Positions 33,501 to 45,615 of a DNA stretch of 64,000 nucleotides are shown in pieces. This DNA comes from Oryza sativa Japonica Group. Lineage: Eukaryota > Streptophyta > Magnoliopsida > Poales > Poaceae. The stretch's first letter is position 1. Each line of letters starts with the position of its first letter. Made by a program: the position numbers and the translations under genes. The stretch spans positions 25,387,501 to 25,451,500 of the forward strand of contig NC_089038.1 of NCBI RefSeq assembly GCF_034140825.1, given 5' to 3'. A model generated the notes under the pieces. That model saw only the letters and a program-made list of their open reading frames with translations. It made no database searches and was not told where the DNA came from.

Positions 33501-34132
33501 AAATTTGGCGAGAGCTGGACCGGCGTGGACGTCGACGGCGAGGAGGAGTTCGTCGTGGAATTCGTTGGAGCCGGAGGAGGAGAAGGAGATGGTTTCGGTG
33601 CCGCTGCCGGCGGCGGTGGCGGTGGCGTCCGAGGAGGAAGAGGAGGAGACGGTCTCGGAGCCGGTGGCGAGGACGGTGGAGGAGACGGCTTTGTGGTCGG
33701 CGTCGCCGCAGGAGGAGGAGAAGATGGCTTCGGCGCGGGTGGAGACGACGGCGTTGTGGACGGCGACGGCGCAGGAGGGGAAGGTGGCTTCGGCGCGGGT
33801 GGAGACGACGGCTTTGTTGGCGCCGGCGACGTCGCCGGTGGCGGCTGTGGAGGCCTCGGGGCTGGCGCCGCGGGTGTCCGTGGAGAGGACGACGAGTTCG
33901 TCGCCGGTGGGGATGCCGCCTTTGCCGGCGTTGCTGGCGTCGGCGGCGTCCGTTGAGAAGGCGCCCTCGCAGCCGGCGTTGCTGAGCTAGCAGCTGGCGC
34001 CGGAGACGAAGACGGCGGCTGCGACGACGAGCCGGAGCCTGCGGCGACGGCCACTGCCAGGACAGAGAAAAACAGCGCCGAGCAAAGAACACCAATGCAC
34101 TCCCGCCGCCGCTGCCGCCTCATCTGATCCAT
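30521..34132 (-). CDS. Class III peroxidase with long extensin-like proline-rich N-terminal extension
   Basis: Secreted haem peroxidases use H2O2 to oxidise phenolics and cross-link the cell wall. Four minus-strand exons join in frame: 33377-34132, 32375-32554, 31060-31225 and 30521-30945, giving 508 residues. Residues 1-31 are a signal peptide (basic start, then [17 protein letters not shown]). About 35-200 are Pro/Ser/Ala-rich with [12 protein letters not shown]-type repeats. The catalytic domain, about 205-508, has distal Arg243 and His247 ([10 protein letters not shown]), proximal His370 (LSGGHTIG, where LSGAHTIG is usual) and the eight conserved cysteines, from AQSC to RRTC. The intron positions are the classic three of class III peroxidases. 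The fusion would make a wall-anchored or self-cross-linking enzyme. No break is visible. Confidence 0.9.
31755..31880 (-). mobile_element. Possible 3' end of a LINE within peroxidase intron 2
   Basis: On the minus strand, CTTAATATAACACCAGCTTT then GCTGGCTTCGGTTTTTTTAT resembles the short conserved 3' end of plant L1-type LINEs, preceded by a CT-rich stretch. The fragment has no coding sequence. The call is tentative. Confidence 0.35.
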
Positions 34133-34710
34133 CTTGCAGCCGAGGAGAACGGGATGCTCATGAGCTAGCCAGCCCAGCTGAGCTCGCTCACGAGCGCACA
34201 ATCACTCACAGTCTCACACACCACTACACCACCACCACTATGTGCAAGAACAGCTAGCAGCTGATGAACATGCAGAAATAGTTTCGGTGGTGGACGCAGA
34301 GAGCGATCGATCGAGTTGGCGTAGAGAATCTACTAGTCGCGTACATGTATCTCTCGCGCGCCGGCATTAACGACGGTGGACGCACCGGCAGCAGCAACCA
34401 CTATAGCGAATGCGCCGATGCGATCCATTATAAATCGGGGGACGCACAACCGACGCCGCGCTACACTAGACGGACTCATGTACGAGCATACGACGACATA
34501 CCGGACGGTCGGCTGGGACAATCTATAGTAGGAGTACGTACTATGGATTTCGAACAGCGGTACACGTACGATTCTCCGGCAGCATGCGATCGAGAAAAAG
34601 TTTCGTGTCAACACGGCGAGGCCGGTTAATTCCCCGGCCGTACCAGCTGGTCCAGGAGACCCGTGTCTCGCGTGTACTTGTGCTTTACCTTAGCTCGGGC
34701 TCCCCCGTTA
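34133..34710. other. Peroxidase upstream region
   Basis: This should contain the peroxidase promoter (minus strand). I see no convincing gene of its own. Confidence 0.4.
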
Positions 34711-34907
34711 GAGCAAGGATAATAATGGGCTATAAGGCTCTCATACAAGAGCTAGCTTCACACAACTTTCAAGAAACATACATCAAATTTATAGAGTGAG
34801 AAAGAGAGAATGGAAAAAATAAAGTTAACATTATAGCTAACTTATTATACAAGTTAACTCTAAGATTGACTTATAGTAAGCAGCGCGCTTTACTATTAAA
34901 CTTGCTC
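34711..34907. mobile_element. Tourist-like MITE, 197 bp, TTA duplication
   Basis: The ends GAGCAAGGATAATAATGGGC and TTACTATTAAACTTGCTC are inverted repeats, flanked on both sides by TTA (34708-34710, 34908-34910). This matches PIF/Harbinger (Tourist) elements. It is related to the partial copy at 14041. Confidence 0.85.
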
Positions 34908-34910
34908 TTA

Positions 34911-35427
34911 ATGGCGGCTATCTAGCTGGTAAAGCTGGCATCCCGGATGCACGCATGTTTCGTGTTTTTTTTTCTTTTGAAAAAGGATAAACATGCATGG
35001 CCGGCTCTTGTTCAGGCGCGAGCTAGTAGCATGCGCATGTGGATGCGTAAGGTGTATTGATGGCGAGGGAGTGAATCGGGTCGGGGTTGGGTTGGGTGCC
35101 TGGTGCGCCGCAGTAAATTCGGGGAGAGAGAGCCACGCCATTGATGGCGGCATTTACTCCGGCGACGCGGTTGGTAATGGATGGATGGGCGACGACTCGG
35201 CGCTGGGCGGGCGGGTTTGCAGATTTGCAGCTTCCTGATCAGAGTTGAGGCCGCGGGCGCCACCTGTGGCTGCACGCGCCGGCGGCGGAGGTGGAGGAGG
35301 AAGGCTGGAAGGGGGTGTAGTTCAGCCGAGAAGTTCAGCTAAAGCTCGCGCACCGACTTCTCCATTTCGGCATTTCGCGATTCCACGGTCAGAAGCGGGA
35401 AGGATTGGTAGGCGGGTGAGTGAGTGA
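34911..35427. other. Spacer before the Helitron nest
   Basis: GC-rich around 35200-35400. No gene is supported. Confidence 0.35.
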
Positions 35428-35454
35428 TTGTTTAGTTATCATTTTTTTCTTTAA

Positions 35455-38400
35455 CTAGTTAAGTGCCTGTGCGTTGCAACGGGAAAAAAACGCATCAATT
35501 TCAAATTACAGAGTAAAATTGTGCTGAATAGTTATTGAATGTAAGCTTATCATAATCAGACCGATAAAATTATGTTAAATAATTATTGAGTGTTTCTTAA
35601 AAAAGTAGTAATATAATAAAATCCTAATTCAGTCCGGGGATATACGTATTCAGCTGTATTTACAGTTTTACACTCATGACATCAAATCAAGTAACTAATC
35701 AACTAATAGCACATTTGTTTGGCAACAAGTATATACAGATGACATTCTGTATTTCGTAACATAGCAAGTGAATGCAAGAGAAGTAATTTTGCGAGTAGAA
35801 GGGACTAAACCAAACAATACATGTATTTTTTAAAATGCCTCTATAAAATATCTCTACACTATAAAACTCCTGATCTAAGAGGCAGTTTGCAAAATGCCTC
35901 TACAAAAGTGTCTTTATATAAGGTTTTTTTTGTAGTGACAGCATAGGATCACACGTCCGCAATTCAAACCCAGAACAATACCATAATGTTCACACTGCTA
36001 GAACATCATAGTGTCAACGATTGATTGAGAACACACACAAGTATCTTTTGTCATGAGAAACATATTCTCTATGCCTGCAATATATTCAATATAAAAATCT
36101 ACTGAACCACAACACATAAAGCATCAATATGTCCTCATGAATCACACACCACAGGTGCACCACAAGCTAGCTTGTTTGGTCATATTCATAGCAGGTGATG
36201 TTACAATGGGAGAGGAATTGAGGAAGGTTACTTGGTTTGGTTTGCCTGGATAAGGGGAAAATAGGTCAGTCCTTATTTACCAGTATATAGTAATAGTTAT
36301 ATATATGTATGTCATACCATTCCCGTATAACTATTTTCTCTATACGATAATACTATGTGTTTGCTTCTAATATACTTAAGCATAACATGTAATTTGTGCA
36401 AAGATGAAAACATCAGCCACAAGCAAAATCTTTTAAAAAAAAAGAAGGGAAAATAGTTGCATAAAAGAGAAGCTTTGAGATCTGGATCAAGAAAGGACAT
36501 TGGCCCATGAACTATTTCTCAAAAGGACAAATCCGCTTTCTTAAAAGTATTATTTCTTAAATTTCTCCACAAGTTCTTCAACAACAAAGACATTTCATGG
36601 GTCACGTATAGAAAATACAGACCTAAAAACAAATGATAGAGCCTCTTCTTTATAAGAGAGAAGAGGGGGAACTTTTTGGTGGATATTTTAGAACAGTCGC
36701 TATGGTTCAAGGAAATAGCTAATCCTCAAGTGGGTAATGGACAATCAATTCTATGCTTGGATGATACATAAGCCAAAAAAATGAATTGGATTGCATATGT
36801 GCACAATGGTAGCCATATATAGTATTATCAGGGCTCCTGGACCCACTAAATTGATACTTTGCTGAAAAAAGAGAACAAATCAATCCAAAAGTCAGCTCTA
36901 AACAAATGACATCGATCTGTTGATGTAGCATAAGCAGTGCAATTAAAAGCCATGGAATATGAGTAAACAGATGGAGGGTTTCGTACAGAAAACCCCAATT
37001 TCTGATAGTCTAACGTTAACTAAATTCAGGGAACCTTATAAAGCTTTCTACAAAATGCAGGCTACACAGGAAATGCTATCTACTTATACATCAAAAGAAA
37101 TTTAGCTTTGTTATTCTGAAAACAGATTTGTAGGCAGTCCTAGCAGCCTATGTACTCCTATTTGTAAGTTAAATATTTATTAACTTACTGTTAAAAAAAA
37201 CATGTTCAGCATCCTTGAGTCTAGTTTGCATATATCTATATCAACACTGGCTACTTTAATCCCATGTAAACATATGAATATGACAGGCAACAGGATAAAG
37301 TTTAAGAGAAAAATATATAGAGCAAAAGGTTTGTAGTTGCAGCCTCAATCCCATATAAATGTTTAAAAGCTTGACAGCCTGATGCAAGATTTTTTTCGTT
37401 TTCTACCGCTGGTTGTACGATTTTGGGTAGCAACCGATTAGCTGGGCTGGATAGCTGCAGCCAAAAACGCCACAACAATCAGAACAGATCAGCCTCAATA
37501 TGCTGTGACTTGAGACTTTAATGCATTAAGAAAAATAAAGCTGCACTTAATCAGAAGTTATGTGCAATTAATCTGAAGATAGCATTATATAGTTTAGAAA
37601 GGATATGGCATCGAGGTGGGGAACAAAAGCGTGAAAATCCCCAACGATAGAGCAGAACTGGACAGTGAAGCATGACCTGGTCATCGAACATCAGTTTCTT
37701 ACGCCAGCAAGATCTCAACTAAATTGCAAGCTCAATAAACAAAAGAATCTCCTCTCTTGTTCTTTACACTATACAAAGACCATTTCATTTGATCTAACCC
37801 ATCCATCCTGCCCAAGTTTTTTCAAGTCTAAGCCATTGGTTATGTATATGTATGTTTCTGGTGATAACCTAAATTAGTTACAGATTATACCTTCAGCCAA
37901 CATTTAGCTTGTACAAGTCCAACTCAAGATCAACTTCTATATTGAGGCATAAATAAGGAACTCTCAATTTATTGAGGATGAATTATGAATACACTGAGAG
38001 GTCTTTCTTGAAAGGAAGATTACTATGATCTCATTAACAACAACATTAGTAGTGCAGCATACACATTTTTTTCTCAAGATTACTATGAAATAAATATCAG
38101 TTATCAATGTTGATAATTCAAAACCACAAACAAAACTATATACTTATTATGCCGTAAGGCTGCCCTATCAGGTCACTTCTTGCTATTTTTTGGGTTTAAA
38201 AAAAAATCATCAAACGCAGAAGTATTTAATACAATAATGACCTTTTCAATGTCAGAGCTTCGAGGCAACCTTCTGCCACGGCGGGGTGATCGGCTGCTGC
38301 TTGGCGCGGGGTTGCGTCGTAAGGGGCCAGCTCCCACGATCTGGCAGCAACTGCTGAGGTCGAGGAGGGAGGGGAGGCAGTGCGGGGTCACGTTGTCGGG

Positions 38401-40608
38401 GGCTGGCTGCCGCGATTAATACAAAGATCCATGCTCACTTCAAATATGAATAAATAGAACTGTCAGTTTAGCATAACGATTCACAGAAAAGGGCATCCAC
38501 CACAATCTTTAATTTTGCATGTGGAGATATATATTCGAATGTGGCAACCCTATGGCCAGAGAATGCATAATATAAGCAGATCGGCACAAGTATTACCTTG
38601 TTGATGATAACCTCTGTTTGACTTTCCGACAATCAGATCACAATAAGGCAATATGAGGACACCACCTAAGATGTATCGGATATCAGAATGATGTTTTTTT
38701 TTTGAGATGTACCCAAGCAGTCTAACCCCTGCAATAGATTGAAAAACATACAGAGTGAGATTGTTTCTTTGCAAGACACATTTTTACCATCATATATTTT
38801 AATTCCATGATATAGCATAAGGACAGAAATGATTAACAGTTGTCTGTAGCTAAACTCTGAAATGTCTTTCTTTTTGATCCCTAGTGAGCAGAAAAGAGCA
38901 AGCAAGTGTACGTCCAAAAAATATAAGTACATTTTAATGATAAAACTGTTCCCAAAAAACAAGGAAATAGGAATCAGGATGATGCAGAGAAGATACATTT
39001 TATTCAGTGCCCCTGATCAACAAAGATTCACTGGCCAGGCCATAACCAATGTTGCACTTTCAACCGGGCTAATTTATTCAGGTGCAAACTACAAAGGTTT
39101 GATGTTTTGAAAGGAATTAGTAGCACTTGCTGACCGACAACATGCATGTGTGATACAGTTACATGAAAAGAACGGCAACGAGAGCCTGATAGATGCCATC
39201 CTGGAGGGCATCTATTGAAACTGAAAAACCAAAACCTTTTCAAGCTTCACCCTAAAAAAATCATTAGTCTACATAAACAAAGTCAGATCGTGAACAAAGC
39301 TTTTTAAGCTACATCCGCAATGGTGATAGTACATAATATAAGACATACATTTATAAAGGCAAAATTTGCTATGGGACATAAAAAACGTGCAATTTTCCTT
39401 GGAAGCAGATTACTAAAGATAAGTTCACTCACCAGCCCACCAACCATCACAATCAAGCTCCCCAATTTCTGCCTAGGTAGCATGATGCCGTCTAATCATG
39501 TTGATAGAAACTGGCATATATATAGTCCCACAGTGTTTACAGAAGGAGGCTATGAATATGGCAGGAAGCATCCAGCTCCTAGAGTGGTGGCTGGCAACAA
39601 AAGTGGCCAAAAGACGAAAAATTTGGAGAGCTAACATTATTTACTAACTACAGTATTGTGTTGAACAAACCACATGAATAATAAATCTCAAGTAAATTTT
39701 AGATTTTGATGAATTCTGCCATACAAAATGATATTAAATCAATGTTCCAGACATACTAACAGATATACTTGTTAGTTTTCTGATCGATAAGTAGGAAATT
39801 AAGCAAAGGAATTCATAGAATGGGTTGAATGACCTTAACGCAGGCGGCGGCAGACTCCAATGGCTGCACGGTGATAGGCAGGAGGCTAGCGGCAGTGGCA
39901 GGTAAAGAGGCGAGGCACCGTGACGTCGACGGCAGGCTGATGGGGAAGAGGAGCGGCAGCGACGTCGACGACAGGCTGATGGGCAGGAGGAAGACGCGGC
40001 GGCGGTGACAATCTGGAGTGGCTGGCGCTGTCGACGACAGCGCGGAGGCTGATGCAGAGGAGGGCAGCGCGGGGGAGTGGGCTGATGGGGAGTCGACGAT
40101 GGCGTCTGGAGCGGCCGGCGACATCGACGACGGCGTGGAGGCTGATGGGGAGGAGGGCGGCGCGGGAGAGTGGGTTGATGGGAAGGAGTCGACGATGGCG
40201 CAAATAATGATGGGAGGAGGGCGGCGGCGGTGGCGGGTGGCCGGAGGAGTAGGCGTCGACGGCGGGGAGGAGTAAGAATCGGCGGCGGGTGGATCTGGAG
40301 CGGAGTCCACGGCACGAGGGGGGGCGCGCCGGCGGCGGTTGCGGTGGGCGGCGGCGCCGGCGCCGGCAGGGGCAAGTGGGCGGAGGAAGAGACGTCGCGG
40401 GGTCAGGTTGGCGGAAGAGGAGTCGGCGGCGATGGCGAGTGGGGCGGAGAAACTGTCCGCGCGATGGCGGTCTACCGCGATGGCGATCTCTGTGCGCGAT
40501 TGCCCGTTGGATATGACGATCAGATGGTTGATATTACGCATGTCTGTCAGATGCGTCTGCTATGTCAGGAATCAAGACCACCACTACGGACTTTTTAAGT
40601 AGTAGAGA
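35455..40608 (-). mobile_element. Helitron, 5.15 kb
   Basis: Read on the minus strand, the element begins TCTCTACTACTTAAAAAG at 40608, matching the TC-start consensus of grass Helitrons. It ends CACTTAACTAG at 35455, a CTRR terminus, preceded by an imperfect hairpin in CCCGTTGCAACGCACAGGC. It sits between A and T, the usual Helitron target, with no target duplication. The 5' 700 bp (39840-40540) is GC-rich; the rest is AT-rich with no Rep/helicase ORF, so the element is non-autonomous. It was inserted into the MITE described at 35428-40883. Confidence 0.8.
39840..40540 (-). other. GC-rich, internally repeated segment in the Helitron 5' part
   Basis: The long open minus-strand frames are low-complexity (Pro, Ala, Ser, Arg). 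Diverged direct repeats built on GGAGGCTGATGGGGAGGAGG and GAGTCGACGATGGCG lie at about 40040-40205, and shorter copies of CGGCAGGCTGATGGG at 39930-39985. This may be a captured gene 5' end or just a GC-rich Helitron promoter. I recognise no host protein. Confidence 0.4.
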
Positions 40609-40649
40609 TTTTTTAACTTTTTCATCACATCAAAACTATCCTACACATA

Positions 40650-40807
40650 GGGTGTGTTTAGTTACTGAAAAAAGTTGGAAGTTTAGGGAAAGTTGTGAGT
40701 TTGAAAAAAAAAATTAAAAGTTTACGTGTGTAGTAAAGTTTTGGATGTGATGTGATATGATAGAAAGTTGGAAGTTTGAGGTAGTTAGGGGTGAATCAAA
40801 CACGGCC
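40650..40807. mobile_element. Nested Tourist-like MITE, 158 bp
   Basis: The ends GGGTGTGTTTAGTTACTG and GTGAATCAAACACGGCC are inverted repeats, with ATA on each side (40647-40649, 40808-40810). It lies inside the right half of the split MITE. Confidence 0.8.
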
Positions 40808-41173
40808 ATATACTTTTAACTGTTTTCTTTAAACTACTAATTTTAGTCAAACTTTTAATTTTAAAGTGAAACTAAACACAGCCTGAGAGGTGGCAGTGGG
40901 TTTTATGGCTTCGCCGGCCAACCACCGGTGGCAGTGTTCATCAGAATTCTGGTAGGGACAGGCGTAATGGGTATACTAGCTTAGAATCACGTAGCAAAAG
41001 AATTAACGCAACTCCGGATATAGAGTATCACGCGAAGCCAAAAGCAAGGTGTCTCACGACTGACTAAAAGTTGACCCTACCTGACCAACATTCGAAAAAA
41101 AAAGAACCATAAAAAATCATTCAAAATATATATGACTATAATCACGAAACAACTATACATATACAAACAACCA

Positions 41174-41419
41174 CTCCCTCCGTCCCAGAAAAAAAAAGAC
41201 AAACCCTGGGTTTCCATGTCTAACATTTGACCGTCCGTCTTGTTTAAAAAAATTATGAAAAAAAAATAAAAAGACAAGTCACGCATAAAGTATTAATCAT
41301 GTTTTATCATCTAACAACAATAAAAATACTAATTATAAAAAATTTTCATATAACACGGACAGTCAAACGTTGTACACGAAAACCAAAGGTTTGTCTTTTT
41401 TTTTTAGGGACGGAGGGAG
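41174..41419. mobile_element. Stowaway MITE, 246 bp
   Basis: The terminal inverted repeats CTCCCTCCGTCCC and GGGACGGAGGGAG are the Stowaway signature (Tc1/mariner group). The right flank is TA; the left flank is CA, so the TA duplication is decayed on one side. Confidence 0.93.
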
Positions 41420-41872
41420 TAGTGCGTATGATCCATACCCGATATAATGCGCGTAGACACAACTATTGTTTTCCTAAACTCCGATGGTGAGAAACCGAGC
41501 GTAAGAATTGATAGATGAAACGTGATTAGATACTAACTATACGTATAGAAAAAAATTATAATGTAATTATATTGTAACTAACATATAATTATAATAATTA
41601 TAGTATAACACGGTGGTGTAGATGCGCCGCGGCATCCACAGGTTGCATGTTTTCTTAACTTTTGTCACATGTTAGATAGCAATTATCTCTTTTTTTCTGA
41701 GGGAGAGAGAGAGGAGATAATAAAATACTCGATATTGAATTGCCGATGGATTACTCATTACCATGTGTATAAGGTATGATAACTCCAAATCTCATGTGCT
41801 TGTGTGTTTTTACTTTTTAGAGCTCTATAAAAATAACATGGGTGCTAAACTATTGTTCTGGAATTATTTCTT

Positions 41873-41959
41873 GAAGGCCCAATTAATTTCGGGCTGGGCC
41901 ATTAGCAAGCAAGCCGCGTCGAATTTGTCGCTTTGAATGGGCCGGAAATGCTAGGGTTA
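41873..41959 (+). promoter_or_regulatory. Site II and telo-box cluster upstream of CDC48B
   Basis: GGCCCA at about 41876, TGGGCC at 41895-41900 and 41938-41943, and TAGGGTTA at 41952-41959, 160-250 bp before the ATG. This pairing is typical of genes expressed in dividing cells. It resembles the cluster at 1947-2029. Confidence 0.65.
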
Positions 41960-42119
41960 CCGTCTCCCTCCCAAAGCCCCGCCTGGTGATTCGCCGTCTC
42001 CCTCCGTCGCCGTGCCTTCCCCCGCCACCGTCCTGCTCACCGGCGTTCCGCCGGAACGACTTGAAGTCCACCTCTCGAGCTCGGCGGCCTCCCCCTTAGG
42101 GCAGAAGCGGACGAGGCGA

Positions 42120-45100
42120 ATGGAAGAGGTTAGGGGCAGGGAGAGCAAAGACCACCGCGGCGGCGGCGGCGGCGGCGGAGGTGATGGGGACGGCGAGCGG
42201 ACGGGACGGTGGCGCGCCGAGGAGGTCATCGCTGGGAACCGCGCGGTTCTGGAGGCTCTCCGGGAGCTCGTGATGTATCCTGTCCTCTACGCACGGGAGG
42301 CCCGCGTGCTCGGCCTCAATGTATTGTCGCCTATCCCCTCTTCTCTTCGTCCTTATTATCATCAAGTGCACCTGCTTGTAAATAGCAATCCATTTTTGAA
42401 ATAATCTTTGCATTGGTGCAGTTTCCCAGAGGATTGCTGCTCCACGGCCCCTCTGGCACTGGAAAGGTACTGCTTTTACGGTGTTAATGTCTTCAATCCG
42501 GTGCAATTTATGGCCAATGCGTCTGCTTAGGCTAGGTTCATGTAGAGTTTGCTTTTATCTTGCTGTGGATTTTGCTACTGGTATCGCAATTTGTAGTGCT
42601 GAATGTTTTACTGCTTTTGCAATTCTGTCAGAAAAGCATGGTCCGAGCTGTTGTTCGAGAATGTAATGCCCACCTCACAGTGATTGAGTAATGACTTAAC
42701 TCGAATTGGTTAACCTTGAAAGACTCTGCTTTGCTTTTAATTGCATATTTTGATTTGGCACTTAATTCACATAATGTACATATGTTTACAGTTCAATTTC
42801 TGTGCATAAACCCCACGCTGGAGAGGGGGAGAAGTTCATGCGAGAGGCTTTTACTGAAGCATATTCCCAGGCATCACAGGGTAGACCAGCCGTGATATTC
42901 ATTGATGAACTTGATGACATATGTCCACCGCGTGGCAGTAGGCAAGTTTGTTATATTACCTACAAATTTTATATTTGCCAAGAAGTTATTATTAATGTAT
43001 TTTTCACAGGAGAGAGCAAGGGTCCCGCATTGTTGGTCAGCTGTTGACTCTGATGGACGGGAAGTCATCAAAGCTGCTTCCCCACCTAGTTGTTGTTGCA
43101 TCTGCTACCAGGTCAGGAATGTCAGTTGCGTGATTTGTGATCTTAGCAAATAGCCTAACATTTTAAGTTCATTTTAGGAAGTTCCTCTGTTGATACGGCA
43201 GCATATTCCACTAAGTGCGCTTAAGTTTTCCTTTAGTTATTCTGGTTATGAACTTCGTGTTTTTCTCTTGAATGAAAACACAACTTGCTTTCATTAGGGT
43301 GGATGCTATTGAGTCAGCACTGCGAAGGCCTGGGCGTTTTGACTCAGAGATAGAGGTTACTGTTCCTACAGCAGAAGAAAGGTTCGAGATTCTTAAGGTA
43401 TCATATAAGAATGTAGTTTTCCCCTCAAAAATAGTAAAAGAATGTTGTATTTTATGATGTAACATAGCAAGCCCTGCATTTTTTGGATGTGGTTAACGTA
43501 TGTTCATGATGATTTTTTCTTATATGAAGCTTAATCTTATAGACCATATTATGTTTTTAGCTTTATACCAAGAATCTACATCTTGGTGAATGTGTTGATC
43601 TTCAATCTGTTGCTGCATCCTGCAATGGTTATGTTGGAGCTGATTTACAAGCTTTATGTCGAGAAGCTGCAAGACGTGCTTATGGTAGATTATCAAGCTC
43701 ATCAGAGAGTGAGAATGTGCTAACGCTAATCATGGAGGATTGGGAGTCTGCTAAATCTGTGGCCAAAAATAGTGTGACAAGAGGGGTAACTAAAGAAATT
43801 CCAGCTGTTTCATGGGATGATATAGGAGGTTTGAAAGCTGTTAAGGTAAAATATGCCTCATTTTAGGATTTCTTTAATCAAACCTCCTTTAATGGTTATT
43901 GTTGCTATGCTTCAGAAAAAACTTCAGCAAGCTGTTGAATGGCCCATCAAGCATGCTGCTTCATTTGATAGACTTGGAATATCACCTATCCGTGGGGTGC
44001 TATTGCATGGTCCACCAGGGTGCTCAAAGACTACCCTTGCAAAGGCTGCTGCTCATGCTGCCCAAGCTTCTTTCTTTTCATTAAGGTTTGCTGCGTAAAA
44101 ATTGTTCTCTCTTTTTCTCATTTCATCCTTCCAACATGCAAAAAGAAGCCTGTGAATCGCATAATATTTTCTGATGTGATGCTTATATTGTAATAAATTC
44201 AATAAACATCACTTAATCTCAGATGTACTGAAAAGGAGTTATTAGAGGAAGCAAAAGAACTTAACATGTTTATTTCATGTACTGTTAAGACCAAGCTGGC
44301 ATAATTTGTTCAAATTCTGCTGCTTGAATCGTTGTCCTGTACGCTAGTCCAAATAATATAGCTAGAACATGCTAACCGGATCATTTTGAGTTCAGTATAC
44401 AGTCTTCTATGTTGTTCTAAATTTCTTACACATTTTCAAACAGTGGTGCTGAGTTATACTCCAAGTATGTTGGTGAAGGTGAAGCTTTGTTGCGACGTAC
44501 ATTCCAGATGGCACGTCTTGCTTCTCCAAGCATTATATTTTTTGATGAGGCTGATGCAATTGCCCCTAAAAGGTGCACATTTATATCTTGTCTCTTGTTG
44601 TCCTGTGGCACATACTAGTGAGATCTATGATACATGATGCATGATATTGGTAAAAATGATTCTGTACAATCATCATAAGAATGTGCATGAATTGTTATAG
44701 GCTATCTTCTATAATTACGTAATAATAATATTTGCATCTTTTCCATGGTGTACATGATTAGGAAGTTGAAGAGGTGTCAGAAGTGTTAAGCATATTTTGT
44801 TGGATATGGTTCCCCAAATGTTCTTTTCATATAGTAGAATCAATTTATGAAAACTTTGCTTCTGCGCATGTAAATCTAATTTCCACATCTGACCAGTGAA
44901 TGTTAATATTGGAGTTTGTAATCGTTCAGAACTGGTCCCAGCGGGAACTCTAGTGGCAATGCCACGGTTGGAGAAAGACTCTTATCAACTCTATTGACGG
45001 AAATGGATGGTTTAGAACTGGCTACGGTACCTCTTACATATTTAGATTGACGATGGCATTCAAATGTGACTCTCCTTGTCATATCTCATATATGCCCTTT

Positions 45101-45615
45101 CTTTGTACTAAAAAAGTATCTTGCAATTTTTGATGTAGGGAATTATTGTATTGGCTGCTACTAATCGCCCAAATGCAATTGATGCTGCTCTTCTGCGCCC
45201 AGGGCGTTTCGATATGGTATCCCGATCTCCCTCTCCCTCTCCCTCACACATAGCAAACAAAATCATGTTCTTTTTTTCATTTTAACTGCAGGTTTTGTAT
45301 GTTCCACCACCAGATGCGGAAGGTCGATATGAAATACTACGCATCCATACACGCAAAATGCCATTAGGAGATGATGTGGATCTTTGGAAGGTAGCAGAGC
45401 GTACCGAGCTTTTCACGGGCGCAGATCTTGAAGGCCTGTGCAGGGAGGCGGGAATGGCTGCCTTGAGGGAAAGTCTGAGGTCAGAGCGTTTTGTATGTGA
45501 CGATATTCACTTCCAGGCCGCGCTAAGATCCTTGCGTCCATCACTTACACAATCAGTGGTTGATGAGTACTCAAATGCAGCCATCCATGGTCCATTGACG
45601 AGGAGAAAACACTAA
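42120..45615 (+). CDS. CDC48B: CDC48B-type AAA+ ATPase with two ATPase domains
   Basis: This plant-specific relative of CDC48/p97 lacks the long N-terminal adaptor domain. Twelve exons join in frame: 42120-42320, 42422-42466, 42632-42687, 42792-42941, 43010-43111, 43298-43397, 43561-43845, 43916-44085, 44444-44572, 44930-45026, 45139-45216 and 45292-45615, giving 578 residues. D1 has P-loop GPSGTGKKS (76-84), Walker B FIDELD (137-142) and sensor-1 region VASATR. D2 has P-loop GPPGCSKTT (345-353), Walker B FFDEAD (402-407) and [19 protein letters not shown]. The D1 P-loop has Lys where Thr/Ser is expected, and the sensor-1 Asn reads Thr184, so D1 may be weak or inactive. The D2 CSK form is also present in Arabidopsis CDC48B as I recall it. 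The intron after 42941 starts GC. Confidence 0.93.

Larger units (their letters stand above)
35428..40883. mobile_element. Tourist-like MITE split by a Helitron
   Basis: The left piece 35428-35454 (TTGTTTAGTTATCATTTTTT) and right piece 40609-40883 (ending GAAACTAAACACAGCC) together resemble the intact MITE at 10989, including the shared AACTTTTTCATCACATC interior at the junction. A TGA triplet flanks the pair (35425-35427, 40884-40886), consistent with a 3-bp duplication. The left GGCC is missing or altered. The right piece carries a further MITE (40650-40807). Confidence 0.7.

Noticed and set aside
33356-34016. Plus-strand Arg-, Gly- or Glu-rich frames over the peroxidase first exon
   Set aside because: They are antisense to the proline-rich repeats and have no independent support.
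34333-34629. Opposed ~94-codon frames upstream of the peroxidase
   Set aside because: Mutually antisense, no domain, and in the expected promoter region.
38173-38419. Opposed short frames in a small GC-rich patch inside the Helitron
   Set aside because: Both strands are open by composition alone; no similarity is recognised.
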